Counted from the first letter of the stretch, positions 8,401 through 17,736 are shown. The stretch is 54,673 nt of DNA from JAJDFU01 sp964595955 (GCA_964595955.1 CAZQSF010000015.1:1-54673); one strand, 5' to 3'. Translations and numbers: made by a program. The notes: a model not told the origin generated them from the letters alone.

Positions 8401-8408
8401 CAAATATA
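8401..8408 (-). promoter_or_regulatory. Bacteroidota-type -7 box (TATATTTG) for the TPR lipoprotein group
   Basis: The minus strand reads TATATTTG, a perfect match to TAnnTTTG, about 110 bases upstream of the lipoprotein start at 8289. I found no TTG -33 box at the expected 17-23 base spacing. Confidence 0.5.
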
Positions 8409-8421
8409 GAGGACTGGCCGA

Positions 8422-8435
8422 ATTAAACGTTTAAT
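8422..8435. promoter_or_regulatory. 14-base perfect palindrome, possible operator
   Basis: ATTAAACGTTTAAT is a perfect palindrome 13 bases upstream of the -7 box at 8401-8408 and 39 bases before the start of the divergent gene at 8474. Its position in a divergent promoter region suggests a binding site for a dimeric regulator; no candidate regulator is adjacent. Confidence 0.4.
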
Positions 8436-8473
8436 CTCCGAGCGCATCAGAGTAAACGCAATCGATACGACTT

Positions 8474-9820
8474 ATGGAACAAAGGCGCAACCAACACCTG
8501 CTGTGGCGGGCGGGCTTCGGCTACAGTCCGGCAGAATGGAGCCGATACCGCCAGATGGATTCCGACCAACTGGTGGATACTCTTTTTGAGCAGGCCAAAC
8601 GCGGCCGGGCTTTGCCGCTGCCAGCGTTTAACCTGCCCACGGACCGGTCCATGCGGCGGGCCTTCATCCAAAAACAAATCCAATTGGTAGGTGCAACCAA
8701 TGCCGCCTGGCTGCGGCGCATGGCCGATCCGGCTGAGCCGGCCCTGCTGGAGCGCATGACGCTCTTTTGGCACGGGCATTTTGCCTGTCGCACCCGAAGC
8801 GGCCGCCTGGCGGTTCAACAGCTCAACACCCTCCGCGAGCACGCTCTGGGTAACTTCCGGGATCTGCTGCGGGCTGTTTCGCGCGATCCGAGCATGATTC
8901 GCTTTCTCAACAACCAACAAAACCGCAAGCAGCAACCCAACGAGAACTTCGCCCGCGAGCTGATGGAGCTCTTCACCCTGGGCCGGGGGCACTATACCGA
9001 AAAAGACGTCAAGGAAGCCGCCCGGGCCTTTACGGGCTGGTCGAGCAACCTGCAGGGAGCGTTTGTCTTTCGGGCAAACTGGCACGACGAGGGGGCGAAG
9101 ACTGTGTTCGGCCGCTCCGGCCGCTACGACGGCGACGATATCATCGACCTCATCCTGGAAAAGCCGCAGGCTGCTTGCTTCGTCGCCGGCAAGGTGTACC
9201 GATACTTTGTAAGCGAACAGGCGGACGAAAGCCGGGTTGCCGAACTGGCGCAGGTATTCTATCAGAGCGATTACGACATTTCCGCCTTGATGAGGCACCT
9301 TTTTACCAGCGAATGGTTCTACCATCCGTCCATTGTGGGCAGCCGCATTAAGGGGCCGGTGGAACTTCTGGCCGGCCTCAGCCGACAGTTGGGGGTAAGC
9401 TGGTCGCAGGATCAAACCCTCGTGTTTCTGCAGCGCGCGCTCGGGCAAGTCCTGTTCAACCCGCCCAATGTAGCCGGCTGGCCCTTGGGGCGCAGCTGGA
9501 TCGACAACAGCACCCTCATGATCCGGCTGAATCTTGCCAGTTTGCTGTTCAGCCGGGCCGAGTTGGATCTACCCGTCAGCTTCGGTCCGGAGGACGGACC
9601 GGCCCAGGTCCGATTGCGGGAGCTGAATGCGCAGGTGCAGCTGCAACCGCTCCAGGATCACCTGGGGCGGGATTTCGATCAGCTGGCCGATTTTTTCCTC
9701 CTGGCCGAAACCGGCCTTTCGGCCCGCGAGCTTCGAAGTGGGCTCTCCCCTTCGGCCCCCGATTTTATCCAACGATGCACACACCGGTTGCTAAGCATGC
9801 CGGAATACCAAATCGCATAG
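8474..9820 (+). CDS. DUF1800 family protein
   Basis: The 448-residue protein carries the family signatures: LLWRAGFGYSPAEW near the N-terminus, MTLFWHGHFA about residue 95, the strongly conserved NENFARELMELFTLGRGHYTEKDV (about 155-178) and EAARAFTGW right after it, and a late FNPPNVAGWPLGRSWIDNS. DUF1800 proteins are almost always encoded next to a DUF1501 protein, as here (three bases between stop and next ATG). Their biochemical role is unsettled. No signal peptide is apparent, while the partner has a Tat-like leader. The start at 8474 gives MEQRRNQHLL, in keeping with family N-termini. Confidence 0.9.
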   Translation: MEQRRNQHLLWRAGFGYSPAEWSRYRQMDSDQLVDTLFEQAKRGRALPLPAFNLPTDRSMRRAFIQKQIQLVGATNAAWLRRMADPAEPALLERMTLFWHGHFACRTRSGRLAVQQLNTLREHALGNFRDLLRAVSRDPSMIRFLNNQQNRKQQPNENFARELMELFTLGRGHYTEKDVKEAARAFTGWSSNLQGAFVFRANWHDEGAKTVFGRSGRYDGDDIIDLILEKPQAACFVAGKVYRYFVSEQADESRVAELAQVFYQSDYDISALMRHLFTSEWFYHPSIVGSRIKGPVELLAGLSRQLGVSWSQDQTLVFLQRALGQVLFNPPNVAGWPLGRSWIDNSTLMIRLNLASLLFSRAELDLPVSFGPEDGPAQVRLRELNAQVQLQPLQDHLGRDFDQLADFFLLAETGLSARELRSGLSPSAPDFIQRCTHRLLSMPEYQIA

Positions 9821-9823
9821 ACC

Positions 9824-11032
9824 ATGGATCGAAGAAAATTCCTCCAATCCTCCGCCCTGGCCTCCACTGCGCTGTGGGTGCCGCAATTCCTGCGGGCCTA
9901 CCATCCCGGCGAGCCGCTCAGCAGCCGCTCGGGCAAGGCCCTGGTGGTCGTACAGCTTTCCGGTGGCAACGACGGCCTCAACACCATCGTGCCCTATCGC
10001 AACGATGAGTATTATCGCAAGCGTCCCCGCCTGGCCATATCCCCGGATGCGGTGCTGCCCGTGAGCGACGAACTGGGGTTTCACCCGGCCCTGGAGCCGC
10101 TGCGGCATCTATATGACGAGGGGCAGCTGGCCATTATCAATAATGTGGGGTACCCCAATCCCGATCGATCCCACTTTCGCAGTATGGACATCTGGCAGAC
10201 GGCCAGCGACAGCGATACCTACCTGAGCACGGGCTGGCTGGGACGCTACCTGGACAACTCCTGCTCCGGTTGTGCACCCCATGCCGCGCTGGAAGTGGGC
10301 GACAGCCTCAGCCTGGCCCTCAAAGGAGATCAGCACAAAGGCTTCGCGATGAGCGACCCCAAGCGGTTGAAAAAGTCCTCCGACAATCCCTTGCTTCAAA
10401 AGCTGGGGGTTGCTTATCGCAATGGCAACGAAGAGAAGAGTGGGGAGCACGACCCCGTTGCCTACCTCTACAAGACCATGATCGATACCCAGTCCTCGGC
10501 TGACTTCCTTCATGCCCGGACCCGCAGTTTTCGGACTCGGGTCGGGTACCCGGATGGGCGTTTTGCCCAAAAGCTCAAGCTGGTAGCTCAGCTGCTCACC
10601 ACCGAGGCCGACATCCACCTGTTCTACGTCAGTTTATCGGGTTTTGATACGCATGCCAATCAGGCCTTGATGCAGGATCGCCTTTTGAAGCAGTATGCGG
10701 AGGGCATGGCTGCCTTTTTGGAAGACCTGAAGCAACACCGCCTGCTGGACGATGTGGTCATCCTCACCTTCTCGGAATTCGGCCGGCGGGTGGAGGAAAA
10801 TGCGAGCCGGGGTACCGATCACGGTACGGCCAATAATGTCTTCCTCATGGGGGGGCAGCTGCGCCGTAGCGGCTTCATCAACGAAGGGCCCGACCTGAGT
10901 CGTCTGGACCAGGGCGACCTGATCTATCGAGTTGACTTCCGTCGCATTTATGCCGACCTGCTGGACCGGGTGCTGCAGGCGGATACCGGTCAGGTGCTAG
11001 GGCGCTCGTTCGAGGGCCTGGGCGTGGTGTAG
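9824..11032 (+). CDS. DUF1501 family protein with Tat-like signal
   Basis: The 402-residue protein begins MDRRKFLQSSALASTALW, a twin-arginine-type leader (RRKFLQ). The body shows DUF1501 hallmarks: ALVVVQLSGGNDGLNTIVPY (about 45-64), ISPDAVLPV, the SHFRSMDIWQTA segment, a middle SGFDTHANQ and a late ILTFSEFGRRVEENASRGTDHGTANNVFLMGG with conserved acidic and His residues. The fold is alkaline-phosphatase/sulfatase-like, but no substrate is known. It is co-transcribed with the DUF1800 gene upstream. Export folded through Tat would suit a metal-binding enzyme (inference). Confidence 0.9.
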   Translation: MDRRKFLQSSALASTALWVPQFLRAYHPGEPLSSRSGKALVVVQLSGGNDGLNTIVPYRNDEYYRKRPRLAISPDAVLPVSDELGFHPALEPLRHLYDEGQLAIINNVGYPNPDRSHFRSMDIWQTASDSDTYLSTGWLGRYLDNSCSGCAPHAALEVGDSLSLALKGDQHKGFAMSDPKRLKKSSDNPLLQKLGVAYRNGNEEKSGEHDPVAYLYKTMIDTQSSADFLHARTRSFRTRVGYPDGRFAQKLKLVAQLLTTEADIHLFYVSLSGFDTHANQALMQDRLLKQYAEGMAAFLEDLKQHRLLDDVVILTFSEFGRRVEENASRGTDHGTANNVFLMGGQLRRSGFINEGPDLSRLDQGDLIYRVDFRRIYADLLDRVLQADTGQVLGRSFEGLGVV

Positions 11033-11080
11033 GCAATAGCAGCGGTTGCCCCTTCAGGAAGCCGGCCCCGCAGCACACTA

Positions 11081-11785
11081 CTACAATACCGGACCGTTTT
11101 GCTCTGCCGAAACGGCCAGTGCATCCAACTCGGAGAGCGCTCCCCGGTAGACGTTGAAATCCACATAGCCCCGGATCCCGGGCAATCGGCCTCGCTGCCC
11201 GTATTGCCAGAATTGCCAGTCCGGCTGTCCGGTGAGCCTGGGCTGGCGATGGCTGTATCGGGCGATCCACAAGGGGTAAGAGTCCACCTGACCGGCCAGG
11301 TGCTGGTTGTAGAAATTCATATTGGTATACAGAATGGGAGTGACGCCGTAGTGGAATTCCATCAATTGCATCCAGGCGTGGATGTTTCGGACCAATTCGG
11401 GCGAAGGGAGACTGCCGGCTAGTTCCACGTCGAGTACGGGAGGCAGGTCGCCGGGGCTGAGTTTCACGGTTCTGGCAAAATGCAGGGCCTGCTCCCAGGC
11501 GGGCAGGCCGGGGCGGAAGAAGTGGTAGGCCCCTCGCCTCAGGCCGGCGCGCTGAGCGTCCCGCCAGTTGCGCGCAAAGGCCGTATCGCAATGGGTGCTG
11601 CCCTCGGTGGCTTTGAGAAAAGCGAAGTGAATATTTGCCGCGGCTATGGCTTCCCAATTCACCATTCCCTGATGGTGCGAAACGTCGATGCCGTGCACCT
11701 GGTAATCGCTGCGGCGCTCGGTGTCGCCGGTGCAACTCCAGCCCAGAAGGGTAGCCAGGAAGAGAATCGGGAAGCTGCGGAGCAT
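11081..11785 (-). CDS. Glycoside hydrolase family 25 lysozyme-like lipoprotein
   Basis: Family 25 enzymes cut the beta-1,4 bond between MurNAc and GlcNAc in peptidoglycan. From the ATG at 11785 the 234-residue protein has a lipoprotein signal ending GWSC (Cys18), then HGIDVSHHQG (31-40) with the first conserved Asp34, FLKATEGSTHCD (57-67), GAYHFFRP (85-92) and the catalytic-type LDVE (118-121). ILYTNMNFYN and a closing WQFWQYGQRG complete the barrel. A longer open frame to 11881 would bury the signal peptide, so the internal ATG is chosen. The gene stands alone on the minus strand between the DUF1501 gene and the aminotransferase; a role in wall turnover or predation is possible. Confidence 0.9.
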   Translation of the reverse strand: MLRSFPILFLATLLGWSCTGDTERRSDYQVHGIDVSHHQGMVNWEAIAAANIHFAFLKATEGSTHCDTAFARNWRDAQRAGLRRGAYHFFRPGLPAWEQALHFARTVKLSPGDLPPVLDVELAGSLPSPELVRNIHAWMQLMEFHYGVTPILYTNMNFYNQHLAGQVDSYPLWIARYSHRQPRLTGQPDWQFWQYGQRGRLPGIRGYVDFNVYRGALSELDALAVSAEQNGPVL

Positions 11786-12002
11786 GGCTATTGCGGATTT
11801 ACCCTTTCTAACGAATTTCCGGGGCCGATGGGTCAGCCGGGCGGCGAAATATCTGCTGCTTTGTCTGCGGGCCGCCGGCACGTCCCCCTCAATCGCCCGG
11901 ATTTGGCTTACGGATTGGCGCGGTCAGTTGCCAGAACCCGCGTCGAAGCGGAAGGCCGAATACCTGATTATTTTCGTATCATCCGGCAGCAAAGCTACGC
12001 CC

Positions 12003-13187
12003 ATGTCGCACCCTCGCCAGCTCTTTCTGCAGCATATCGCCCAGACCAGCGATTTTCCGCTGGGCCTTGAGATCGACCGGTCAGAGGGCGTGTACCTCTA
12101 CGACACAACCGGCAAGCGCTATCTCGATCTCATTGCCGGCATCGGGGTGAGCAGTCTGGGGCACCGCCATCCCAGGGTGGTGGAAGCCATACGCAATCAA
12201 CTGGACCGCTACCTGCACACCATGGTGTACGGCGAATACGTGCTGGCTCCCCAGGTGCAGCTGGCCAGCCTGCTGGCCGAGCAACTGCCCCCTTCGCTGG
12301 ACAGCGTCTATTTCGTCAATTCCGGGACCGAGGCTACCGAAGGCGCAATGAAGTTGGCCAAGCGATTTACGGGCCGCATGGAGTTCGTCTCTGCCCGGTA
12401 TGCCTATCACGGCAGTACGCAGGGGGCGGCCAGCCTGATGTGGCCCACCACCTTCACCCAGCCCTACTATCCTCTGTTGCCCGGCATCCGCCATATCGAC
12501 TTCAATTGTGAGTATTGCCTTCGCAGCATCACCGAGCGCACGGCTGCCGTCATCGTGGAAACCGTGCAGGCCGAGTGGGGGCTCCGCACCCCCCTGGACG
12601 GCTACCTGCCCGCTTTGCGAAAGCGCTGCAATGAGGTGGGGGCCTTACTCATTCTGGACGAGATCCAGGCCGGCTACGGCCGTACCGGCAGCCTGTTTGC
12701 TTTCGAGCGCTACGGCGTCGTCCCCGACATTGTATTGCTGGCCAAGGGGATGGGGGGCGGCATGCCCATCGGTGCTTTTGTGGCGCGCCGCGAACTGATG
12801 CAGACCCTGGCCCGGAACCCCATTCTGGGCCATATTACCACCTTCGGCGGGCATCCGGTGAGTTGCGCGGCTGCTCTGGCTACGCTCCAGACCTTGTTGG
12901 AGGGCGATTATATCGCGCAGGTCCCGGCGAAGGAAGCGCTGTTTCGCCGCCTGCTCCAGCACGAGCACATTCGGCATTTGCGCTCGGCCGGGCTGTGGCT
13001 GGCCCTGGAACTGGAGGACTTCGACCAGGTGCAAAGGGTCATTCAATACGGGCTGGAGCGCGGAATTATCGCCGATTGGTTTTTATTTAACAACCGCAGT
13101 ATACGCATCGCACCGCCTCTCATCATCCGGAAAGAAGAGATCGAGGAAGCATGTGAGGTTCTGCTGAATGCCCTGGACGAGTTGTGA
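12003..13187 (+). CDS. Class III PLP-dependent aminotransferase (ArgD/aspartate aminotransferase family-like)
   Basis: The 394-residue enzyme has the fold-type I class III pattern: YLDLIAGIGVSSLGHRHP (40-57), FVNSGTEATEGAMKLAKR (104-121), a Y-H-G-S-T motif at 135-139, LILDEIQAGYGRTG (216-229) and the PLP-binding Lys248 in LLAKGMGGGMP. The family moves an omega-amino group to an oxo acid; the exact substrate cannot be read from sequence, although ArgD/GabT-like enzymes are closest. The start at 12003 was chosen over an upstream frame because MSHPRQLFLQHI begins at the family N-terminus; a weak -7 box (TATTTTCG) lies at 11969-11976. It is convergent with rpoN, a pairing I recall from related genomes. 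Confidence 0.88.
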   Translation: MSHPRQLFLQHIAQTSDFPLGLEIDRSEGVYLYDTTGKRYLDLIAGIGVSSLGHRHPRVVEAIRNQLDRYLHTMVYGEYVLAPQVQLASLLAEQLPPSLDSVYFVNSGTEATEGAMKLAKRFTGRMEFVSARYAYHGSTQGAASLMWPTTFTQPYYPLLPGIRHIDFNCEYCLRSITERTAAVIVETVQAEWGLRTPLDGYLPALRKRCNEVGALLILDEIQAGYGRTGSLFAFERYGVVPDIVLLAKGMGGGMPIGAFVARRELMQTLARNPILGHITTFGGHPVSCAAALATLQTLLEGDYIAQVPAKEALFRRLLQHEHIRHLRSAGLWLALELEDFDQVQRVIQYGLERGIIADWFLFNNRSIRIAPPLIIRKEEIEEACEVLLNALDEL

Positions 13188-13209
13188 GTGCGTCCGGATA
13201 CGGATGCCG

Positions 13210-14682
13210 CTACAGCTTTTTGCGAAGGCGGGCCACGGGCAGGCCCAATTGCTCCCGGTACTTGGCTACCGTGCGCCGGGCTATGGGGTATCCGGCCTTC
13301 TCTAACCGGTCCTTTAGTTTTTGATCGGACAGCGGGGCCTTCTTATCCTCGGACTCGATGAGTTCCTGCAGCTTTTCTTTGACTTCCCGGTTGGACACCT
13401 CCTCGCCTTCGGCATTGCGCACCGACTCCGAAAAGAGATCTTTGAGGCGCAAGATCCCGAATTCGGTTTGGATGTACTTATTATTGACCACCCGGGATAT
13501 GGTCGAGAGGTCGAGGCCGGTAGGCTCCGCAATATCCTTCAGGATCATCGGGCGAAGTTGGCGGACATCTCCGGTCAGGAAATAGTCGTATTGATATTCC
13601 AGTATGGCCTGCATGGTCCGCAGCAGGGTTTGCTGGCGTTGCTGAATGGCTTCGATGAACCAGCGAGCCGAATCTACTTTTTGTTTCACGAACTGCCATT
13701 CGGTCTTTTGCTGCGTACTTAGCCCGCGTTTGTTTCCATAGCTTTTCAGCAGGTCGCGGTAGCTTTCACTCACATTGAGCACGGGCAGGTTGTATTGATT
13801 CAGGCTGAGTTCGAGTTCACCATCCCGGTTGTACAGGAAAAAATCCGGCTGGATGTAGGGCGTTTCCCGGTTATTGCCCGAAAACCCACTGGCCGGCTTG
13901 GGGTTGAGCTTCCGGATTTCTGCATCGGCCGCCTTGAGGGTGTCCTCGTCCAATTGGAGATGCTGCCGGATTTTTTCGAAATGCTTTTTAGAATAGGCGT
14001 CGAAGTGCTCCTCCACCATTTGCAGGGCTGCTTTCAGCACCCGCAGTTGGTCGATATCTCCTTCGGCTTCAGCCCGGTCCCACTTTTGCTGGAGCTGGAT
14101 TTCCAGGCATTCCTGCAGATTGCGAGCGCCCACGCCGGGCGGGTCGAGGCTTTGGATGCGCTCCAGCACGGCCAGGATCCTGGCCTTCGGGATCTCCATG
14201 CCGTATTTGATGAGCAGGTCGTCCTGAATGCTGAGCACGGGCTGGCTGAGGTAGCCGTTCTCATCCAGGTTGCCGATCAGTTCCCGGGCGATCCGTTCTT
14301 CCTGGGCATTGGAAAAGTTCAGCAAGGCCAACTGCTGTTCCAGGTAATCGTGAAACGTATTTCGGCTGGCCAGGGGAAGTTGAGTCGGCTCTTCCTCGCT
14401 GCTGCCGGTACTGCGCTGATAGAGTACGGGATCCTCTTCGAGGTATTGCTCCAGGTATTCGTCCAATTCGAACTCCCGGTCTTCCTCATTGGCCGGTTCG
14501 GCAGCCAGCTCGTCGAGCTCGCTTTGCTCCGGCGGGCCTTCTTCCAGCGCGGGGTTTGCTTCCAGCTCTTCGCTCACTCTTTGCTGAAGCATAGCCCCGG
14601 GGATCTGCAGGAGCTTCATCAGCTGGATCTGCTGAGGCGAAAGAGACTGCCATTGTTTTTGTGTGAGACGTTGGCCGAGCAT
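13210..14682 (-). CDS. rpoN: RNA polymerase sigma-54 factor
   Basis: RpoN directs RNA polymerase to -24/-12 promoters and needs an AAA+ activator. The 490-residue protein has all three regions: the glutamine-rich region I (QKQWQSLSPQQIQLMKLLQIP, about 7-28), an acidic region II rich in E/D (about 40-100), and the core-binding and DNA-binding region III ending with the RpoN box ARRTVAKYRE at 468-477. The 5' side carries a perfect -7 box 18 bases before the ATG. No enhancer-binding activator gene lies in the window, so its regulon must be set elsewhere. It is convergent with the aminotransferase gene (22 bases between stops). Confidence 0.97.
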   Translation of the reverse strand: MLGQRLTQKQWQSLSPQQIQLMKLLQIPGAMLQQRVSEELEANPALEEGPPEQSELDELAAEPANEEDREFELDEYLEQYLEEDPVLYQRSTGSSEEEPTQLPLASRNTFHDYLEQQLALLNFSNAQEERIARELIGNLDENGYLSQPVLSIQDDLLIKYGMEIPKARILAVLERIQSLDPPGVGARNLQECLEIQLQQKWDRAEAEGDIDQLRVLKAALQMVEEHFDAYSKKHFEKIRQHLQLDEDTLKAADAEIRKLNPKPASGFSGNNRETPYIQPDFFLYNRDGELELSLNQYNLPVLNVSESYRDLLKSYGNKRGLSTQQKTEWQFVKQKVDSARWFIEAIQQRQQTLLRTMQAILEYQYDYFLTGDVRQLRPMILKDIAEPTGLDLSTISRVVNNKYIQTEFGILRLKDLFSESVRNAEGEEVSNREVKEKLQELIESEDKKAPLSDQKLKDRLEKAGYPIARRTVAKYREQLGLPVARLRKKL

Positions 14683-14699
14683 CGAGCAACGGTTTTTAT

Positions 14700-14707
14700 C
14701 AAAGGTA
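14700..14707 (-). promoter_or_regulatory. Bacteroidota-type -7 box (TACCTTTG) for rpoN
   Basis: The minus strand reads TACCTTTG, a perfect TAnnTTTG match, 18 bases upstream of the rpoN start codon. A TTG lies 13 bases further upstream, closer than the usual 17-23. Confidence 0.6.
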
Positions 14708-14869
14708 GAACAATCTCGGGCAAGAAAGGATGCAGCCTTGGCTCACTCCTTGGGCCGGCTTCCCGCTTGCTGTCCCTTCTGCTTTTGCACCCTTCCCTAA
14801 GGCTTTACCCGGGCATGCCTTGAGTATCTGAGGAAATATTTATTTTTTCGGCCAAACCCTGAACACGCT

Positions 14870-16651
14870 ATGGCTCCTGCTCAACGAATAGGCATTTTGC
14901 GCCAGCACATGACCCGAAACGGATGGGATGCCTGCCTGATCCCCTCCAGCGACCCCCACCAAAGCGAATACGTAACCGGCCACTGGAAGGGGCGCGAATG
15001 GTTGTCGGGGTTTACGGGTTCGGCGGGGATCGTGGTACTCACCCGGGAGGAGGCAGCACTATGGACCGACTCCCGCTACGTCCTTCAGGCCAAGCAGGAA
15101 CTCGAGGGTTCGGGCATTGAGATGCATCAGCAGAAGGTGCCCTATGCGCCCGAGCACCTGGACTGGTTGTTGGAGCGCCTGGAACCGGGAAGCACCCTCG
15201 CTCTGGACGGCCATGTCTTTTCCATGAGCCAGATTCGCCGCATTCGAAAAAAACTGGGACCGCGGGATATCGTTTTGCACGCTGCTGACGATCCGCTGGA
15301 TGCGGTCTGGACAGACCGGCCCGCCCTACCCGATACACCGGTCTTTGCCTTTCCAAGGCGCTATGCGGGCCGTTCGCGATCCGAAAAACTGGCCGAAGTG
15401 CGGGAAAAGATGCGCGAAAAGCAGGTGGATCAACATCTGATCTGCACCCTGGACGACATCGCCTGGCTCCTCAATCTGCGGGGATCGGATGTGGAGTGCA
15501 ATCCGGTGGCGATCGGCTTTTTGCTACTCGGGACCCAGCAGGCTACCCTGTTCATGGACCCGGTAAAGGTTCCGGAAGAGATCATGGACGCACTGGCGGA
15601 AGACGGGGTACACCTGGCCCCCTATGGCGCGCTGACGGATCGCCTGCAATCCCTTTCGCCCGAGCAGTCCATTCTGCTGGATCCCCAGCGAACCAGTCTT
15701 CGCATATGGGAGTCCGTACCGGAAGAGGTGGCGGTCGTAGAGGGCGAAACCCTTCCGATCGCCTTGAAGGCGGTAAAGAACGAGACCGAAATCGGACATT
15801 TGCGGCAGGCCATGCAAAAAGACGGCGTGGCCCTCACCAAGCTGTACTGCTGGCTGGAGGCCGTGCTTCCCGAGCGGTCCATCACGGAGTATGAGCTGGC
15901 CCGGCAACTGGATCGCTTTCGGCAAAGCCAGGGGCATTACTACGGCGAGAGCTTCCACGCCATTGCGGGCTACGGAGCCAACGGGGCCATTGTACATTAC
16001 CGCCCAAGTGCGACCGAAAGCGCCAGCATCCGGCCGGAAGGTCTTTTACTGCTCGATTCGGGCGGGCAGTACCTGGAGGGCACTACCGATATTACCCGAA
16101 CCATAGCCCTGGGGCCGCCCACCGAAGAGCAAAAGCACATGTTTACCCTGGTGCTCAAAGGGCATATCGCGCTGGCCCGGGCTCGCTTTCCCGAGGGCAC
16201 TACCGGCGTACAGCTGGATACGCTGGCCCGATTGCCCCTTTGGATGGAAGGCTGCAACTACGGCCACGGCACCGGCCATGGGGTGGGTTTTTTCCTCAAT
16301 GTTCACGAAGGCCCGCAGGGTATAGCTGCTCAGCCGGCTTCCAAAGCAGCCAAGCCGCTCAAGGCAGGCATGCTCACTTCCAATGAGCCGGGCTATTACC
16401 AGGCCGAAGCCTACGGCATTCGCACCGAGAACCTCATCCTCTGCCGCGCTGCAAAGGAGGAGGGGTTTCTGGAGTTTGAAACCCTTACGCTCTTCCCCAT
16501 AGACCTGCAGTTGATCGAGGAAAATCTGCTCGACCGAACCGAAAGGCAGTGGATCAATGCCTATCACGAAAAGGTATATGGAGCTTTACACCCCTTGCTC
16601 AATAGTGAGGAGGCGGAATGGCTGGCTCAAAAATGTGCGCCCTTAGCCTGA
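14870..16651 (+). CDS. Xaa-Pro aminopeptidase (aminopeptidase P family, M24B)
   Basis: This metallopeptidase removes an N-terminal residue before proline. The 593-residue length fits the long, three-domain aminopeptidase P type: two creatinase-like N-terminal domains (SDPHQSEYVTGHWKGREWLSGFTGSAG at about 23-49; CTLDDIAWLLNLRGSDVECNPV near 187-208), then the pita-bread domain. Metal ligands are visible as Asp in LLLLDSGGQYLEG and TDITRT, His in GTGHGVGFFLNVHEGPQG, Glu in TSNEPGYY and Glu in GIRTENL. No signal peptide is seen, so it is cytoplasmic. It stands upstream of rlmN with 19 bases between, but rlmN has its own -7 box. Confidence 0.93.
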   Translation: MAPAQRIGILRQHMTRNGWDACLIPSSDPHQSEYVTGHWKGREWLSGFTGSAGIVVLTREEAALWTDSRYVLQAKQELEGSGIEMHQQKVPYAPEHLDWLLERLEPGSTLALDGHVFSMSQIRRIRKKLGPRDIVLHAADDPLDAVWTDRPALPDTPVFAFPRRYAGRSRSEKLAEVREKMREKQVDQHLICTLDDIAWLLNLRGSDVECNPVAIGFLLLGTQQATLFMDPVKVPEEIMDALAEDGVHLAPYGALTDRLQSLSPEQSILLDPQRTSLRIWESVPEEVAVVEGETLPIALKAVKNETEIGHLRQAMQKDGVALTKLYCWLEAVLPERSITEYELARQLDRFRQSQGHYYGESFHAIAGYGANGAIVHYRPSATESASIRPEGLLLLDSGGQYLEGTTDITRTIALGPPTEEQKHMFTLVLKGHIALARARFPEGTTGVQLDTLARLPLWMEGCNYGHGTGHGVGFFLNVHEGPQGIAAQPASKAAKPLKAGMLTSNEPGYYQAEAYGIRTENLILCRAAKEEGFLEFETLTLFPIDLQLIEENLLDRTERQWINAYHEKVYGALHPLLNSEEAEWLAQKCAPLA

Positions 16652-16658
16652 TTCCCCG

Positions 16659-16666
16659 TACCTTTG
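16659..16666 (+). promoter_or_regulatory. Bacteroidota-type -7 box (TACCTTTG) for rlmN
   Basis: TACCTTTG sits five bases before the rlmN ATG and just after the upstream stop codon, so the transcript would be nearly leaderless. No matching -33 TTG is seen. Confidence 0.55.
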
Positions 16667-16670
16667 TCTT

Positions 16671-17720
16671 ATGCAGGAAGAAGTTGCCAAGCGGGATATC
16701 CGGCAGCTCCGGTCGTCGGAGCTGAAGGAGGTTCTGGCAGGTTGGGACCAACCCGGTTTTCGGGCCAAACAAATCCAGGAATGGCTCTGGAAAAAGAGCA
16801 CCCGCTCTTTTGTGGAGATGACGAACCTGTCCAAATCGCTGCGCCAGCAACTGGCCGATGCGTTCGTCATCCGGCCGATCCGTACGGATGTGGTACAACA
16901 TTCTCAGGATGGGACCATCAAGAGCCGGTTTCGCCTACACGACGGCCATTTGATCGAGTCGGTGCTCATCCCCGTGCCGGCGGATAAGCGGTTCACCGCT
17001 TGCGTTTCCTCGCAGGTAGGCTGCAGCCTGAGCTGCGCGTTTTGCGCTACCGGTCGAATGGATCGCCTCCGCAACCTGGATGCCGCCGAGATCTACGATC
17101 AGGTGGTGGCCGTCAATGCCCAGGCCGAAGCGGAGTTCGACCATCCCCTCACCAATATTGTATACATGGGCATGGGCGAGCCGCTGCTGGCTTACAAGAA
17201 CGTCCTGCAGAGTATTGAACACATCACTTCGCCCCAAGGACTGGGCATGTCGCCGAAGCGCATCACCATCAGCACGGCCGGCATCGCCAAAATGATCAAA
17301 CGCTTGGCCGACGACGCTTCCAAGGTCAACCTAGCCCTCTCCCTGCACGCTGCCGACGATGCCAAGCGAAACGAGATCATGCCCATCAATGCGCAAAACA
17401 ACCTGGATGTGCTCATGGATGCGCTGGCGTATTACTATCGCCACACTCGCAACCGAATCAGCTACGAATACATTGCCTTTCAAGGCTTCAACGACAGCCT
17501 GACCGATGCTGAAAACCTGGTGCGGCTTTGCAAACGCTTTCCCGTGCGCGTCAACATCATCGAGTACAACCCCATCGAAGGAGCGGACTTCCAAAAGTCA
17601 GAAGCCGACCGGATCGATTCCTTTGCCCGCTACCTTCGCGATGCCGGCGTCATGGTCACGCTTCGCCGCAGCCGCGGCAAGGACATCGATGCGGCCTGTG
17701 GCCAGTTGGCCAATAAATAG
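16671..17720 (+). CDS. rlmN: 23S rRNA (adenine-2503-C2)-methyltransferase, radical SAM
   Basis: RlmN methylates C2 of A2503 in 23S rRNA and A37 in some tRNAs by a radical SAM mechanism with a methyl-cysteine intermediate. The 349-residue protein has the iron-sulfur motif CSLSCAFC (Cys118, Cys122, Cys125), the preceding conserved Cys111 in ACVSSQVG, and the C-terminal methyl-accepting Cys343 in DAACGQL. NIVYMGMGEPL and TISTAGIAKMI follow the family order, and SLHAADDAKRNEIMPIN matches the substrate-binding part. The presence of both functional cysteines argues for an active enzyme, not Cfr (which has other signatures). It is convergent with the DUF547 gene, 16 bases apart. Confidence 0.97.
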   Translation: MQEEVAKRDIRQLRSSELKEVLAGWDQPGFRAKQIQEWLWKKSTRSFVEMTNLSKSLRQQLADAFVIRPIRTDVVQHSQDGTIKSRFRLHDGHLIESVLIPVPADKRFTACVSSQVGCSLSCAFCATGRMDRLRNLDAAEIYDQVVAVNAQAEAEFDHPLTNIVYMGMGEPLLAYKNVLQSIEHITSPQGLGMSPKRITISTAGIAKMIKRLADDASKVNLALSLHAADDAKRNEIMPINAQNNLDVLMDALAYYYRHTRNRISYEYIAFQGFNDSLTDAENLVRLCKRFPVRVNIIEYNPIEGADFQKSEADRIDSFARYLRDAGVMVTLRRSRGKDIDAACGQLANK

Positions 17721-17736
17721 ATAGGGAGGGCTTTGA

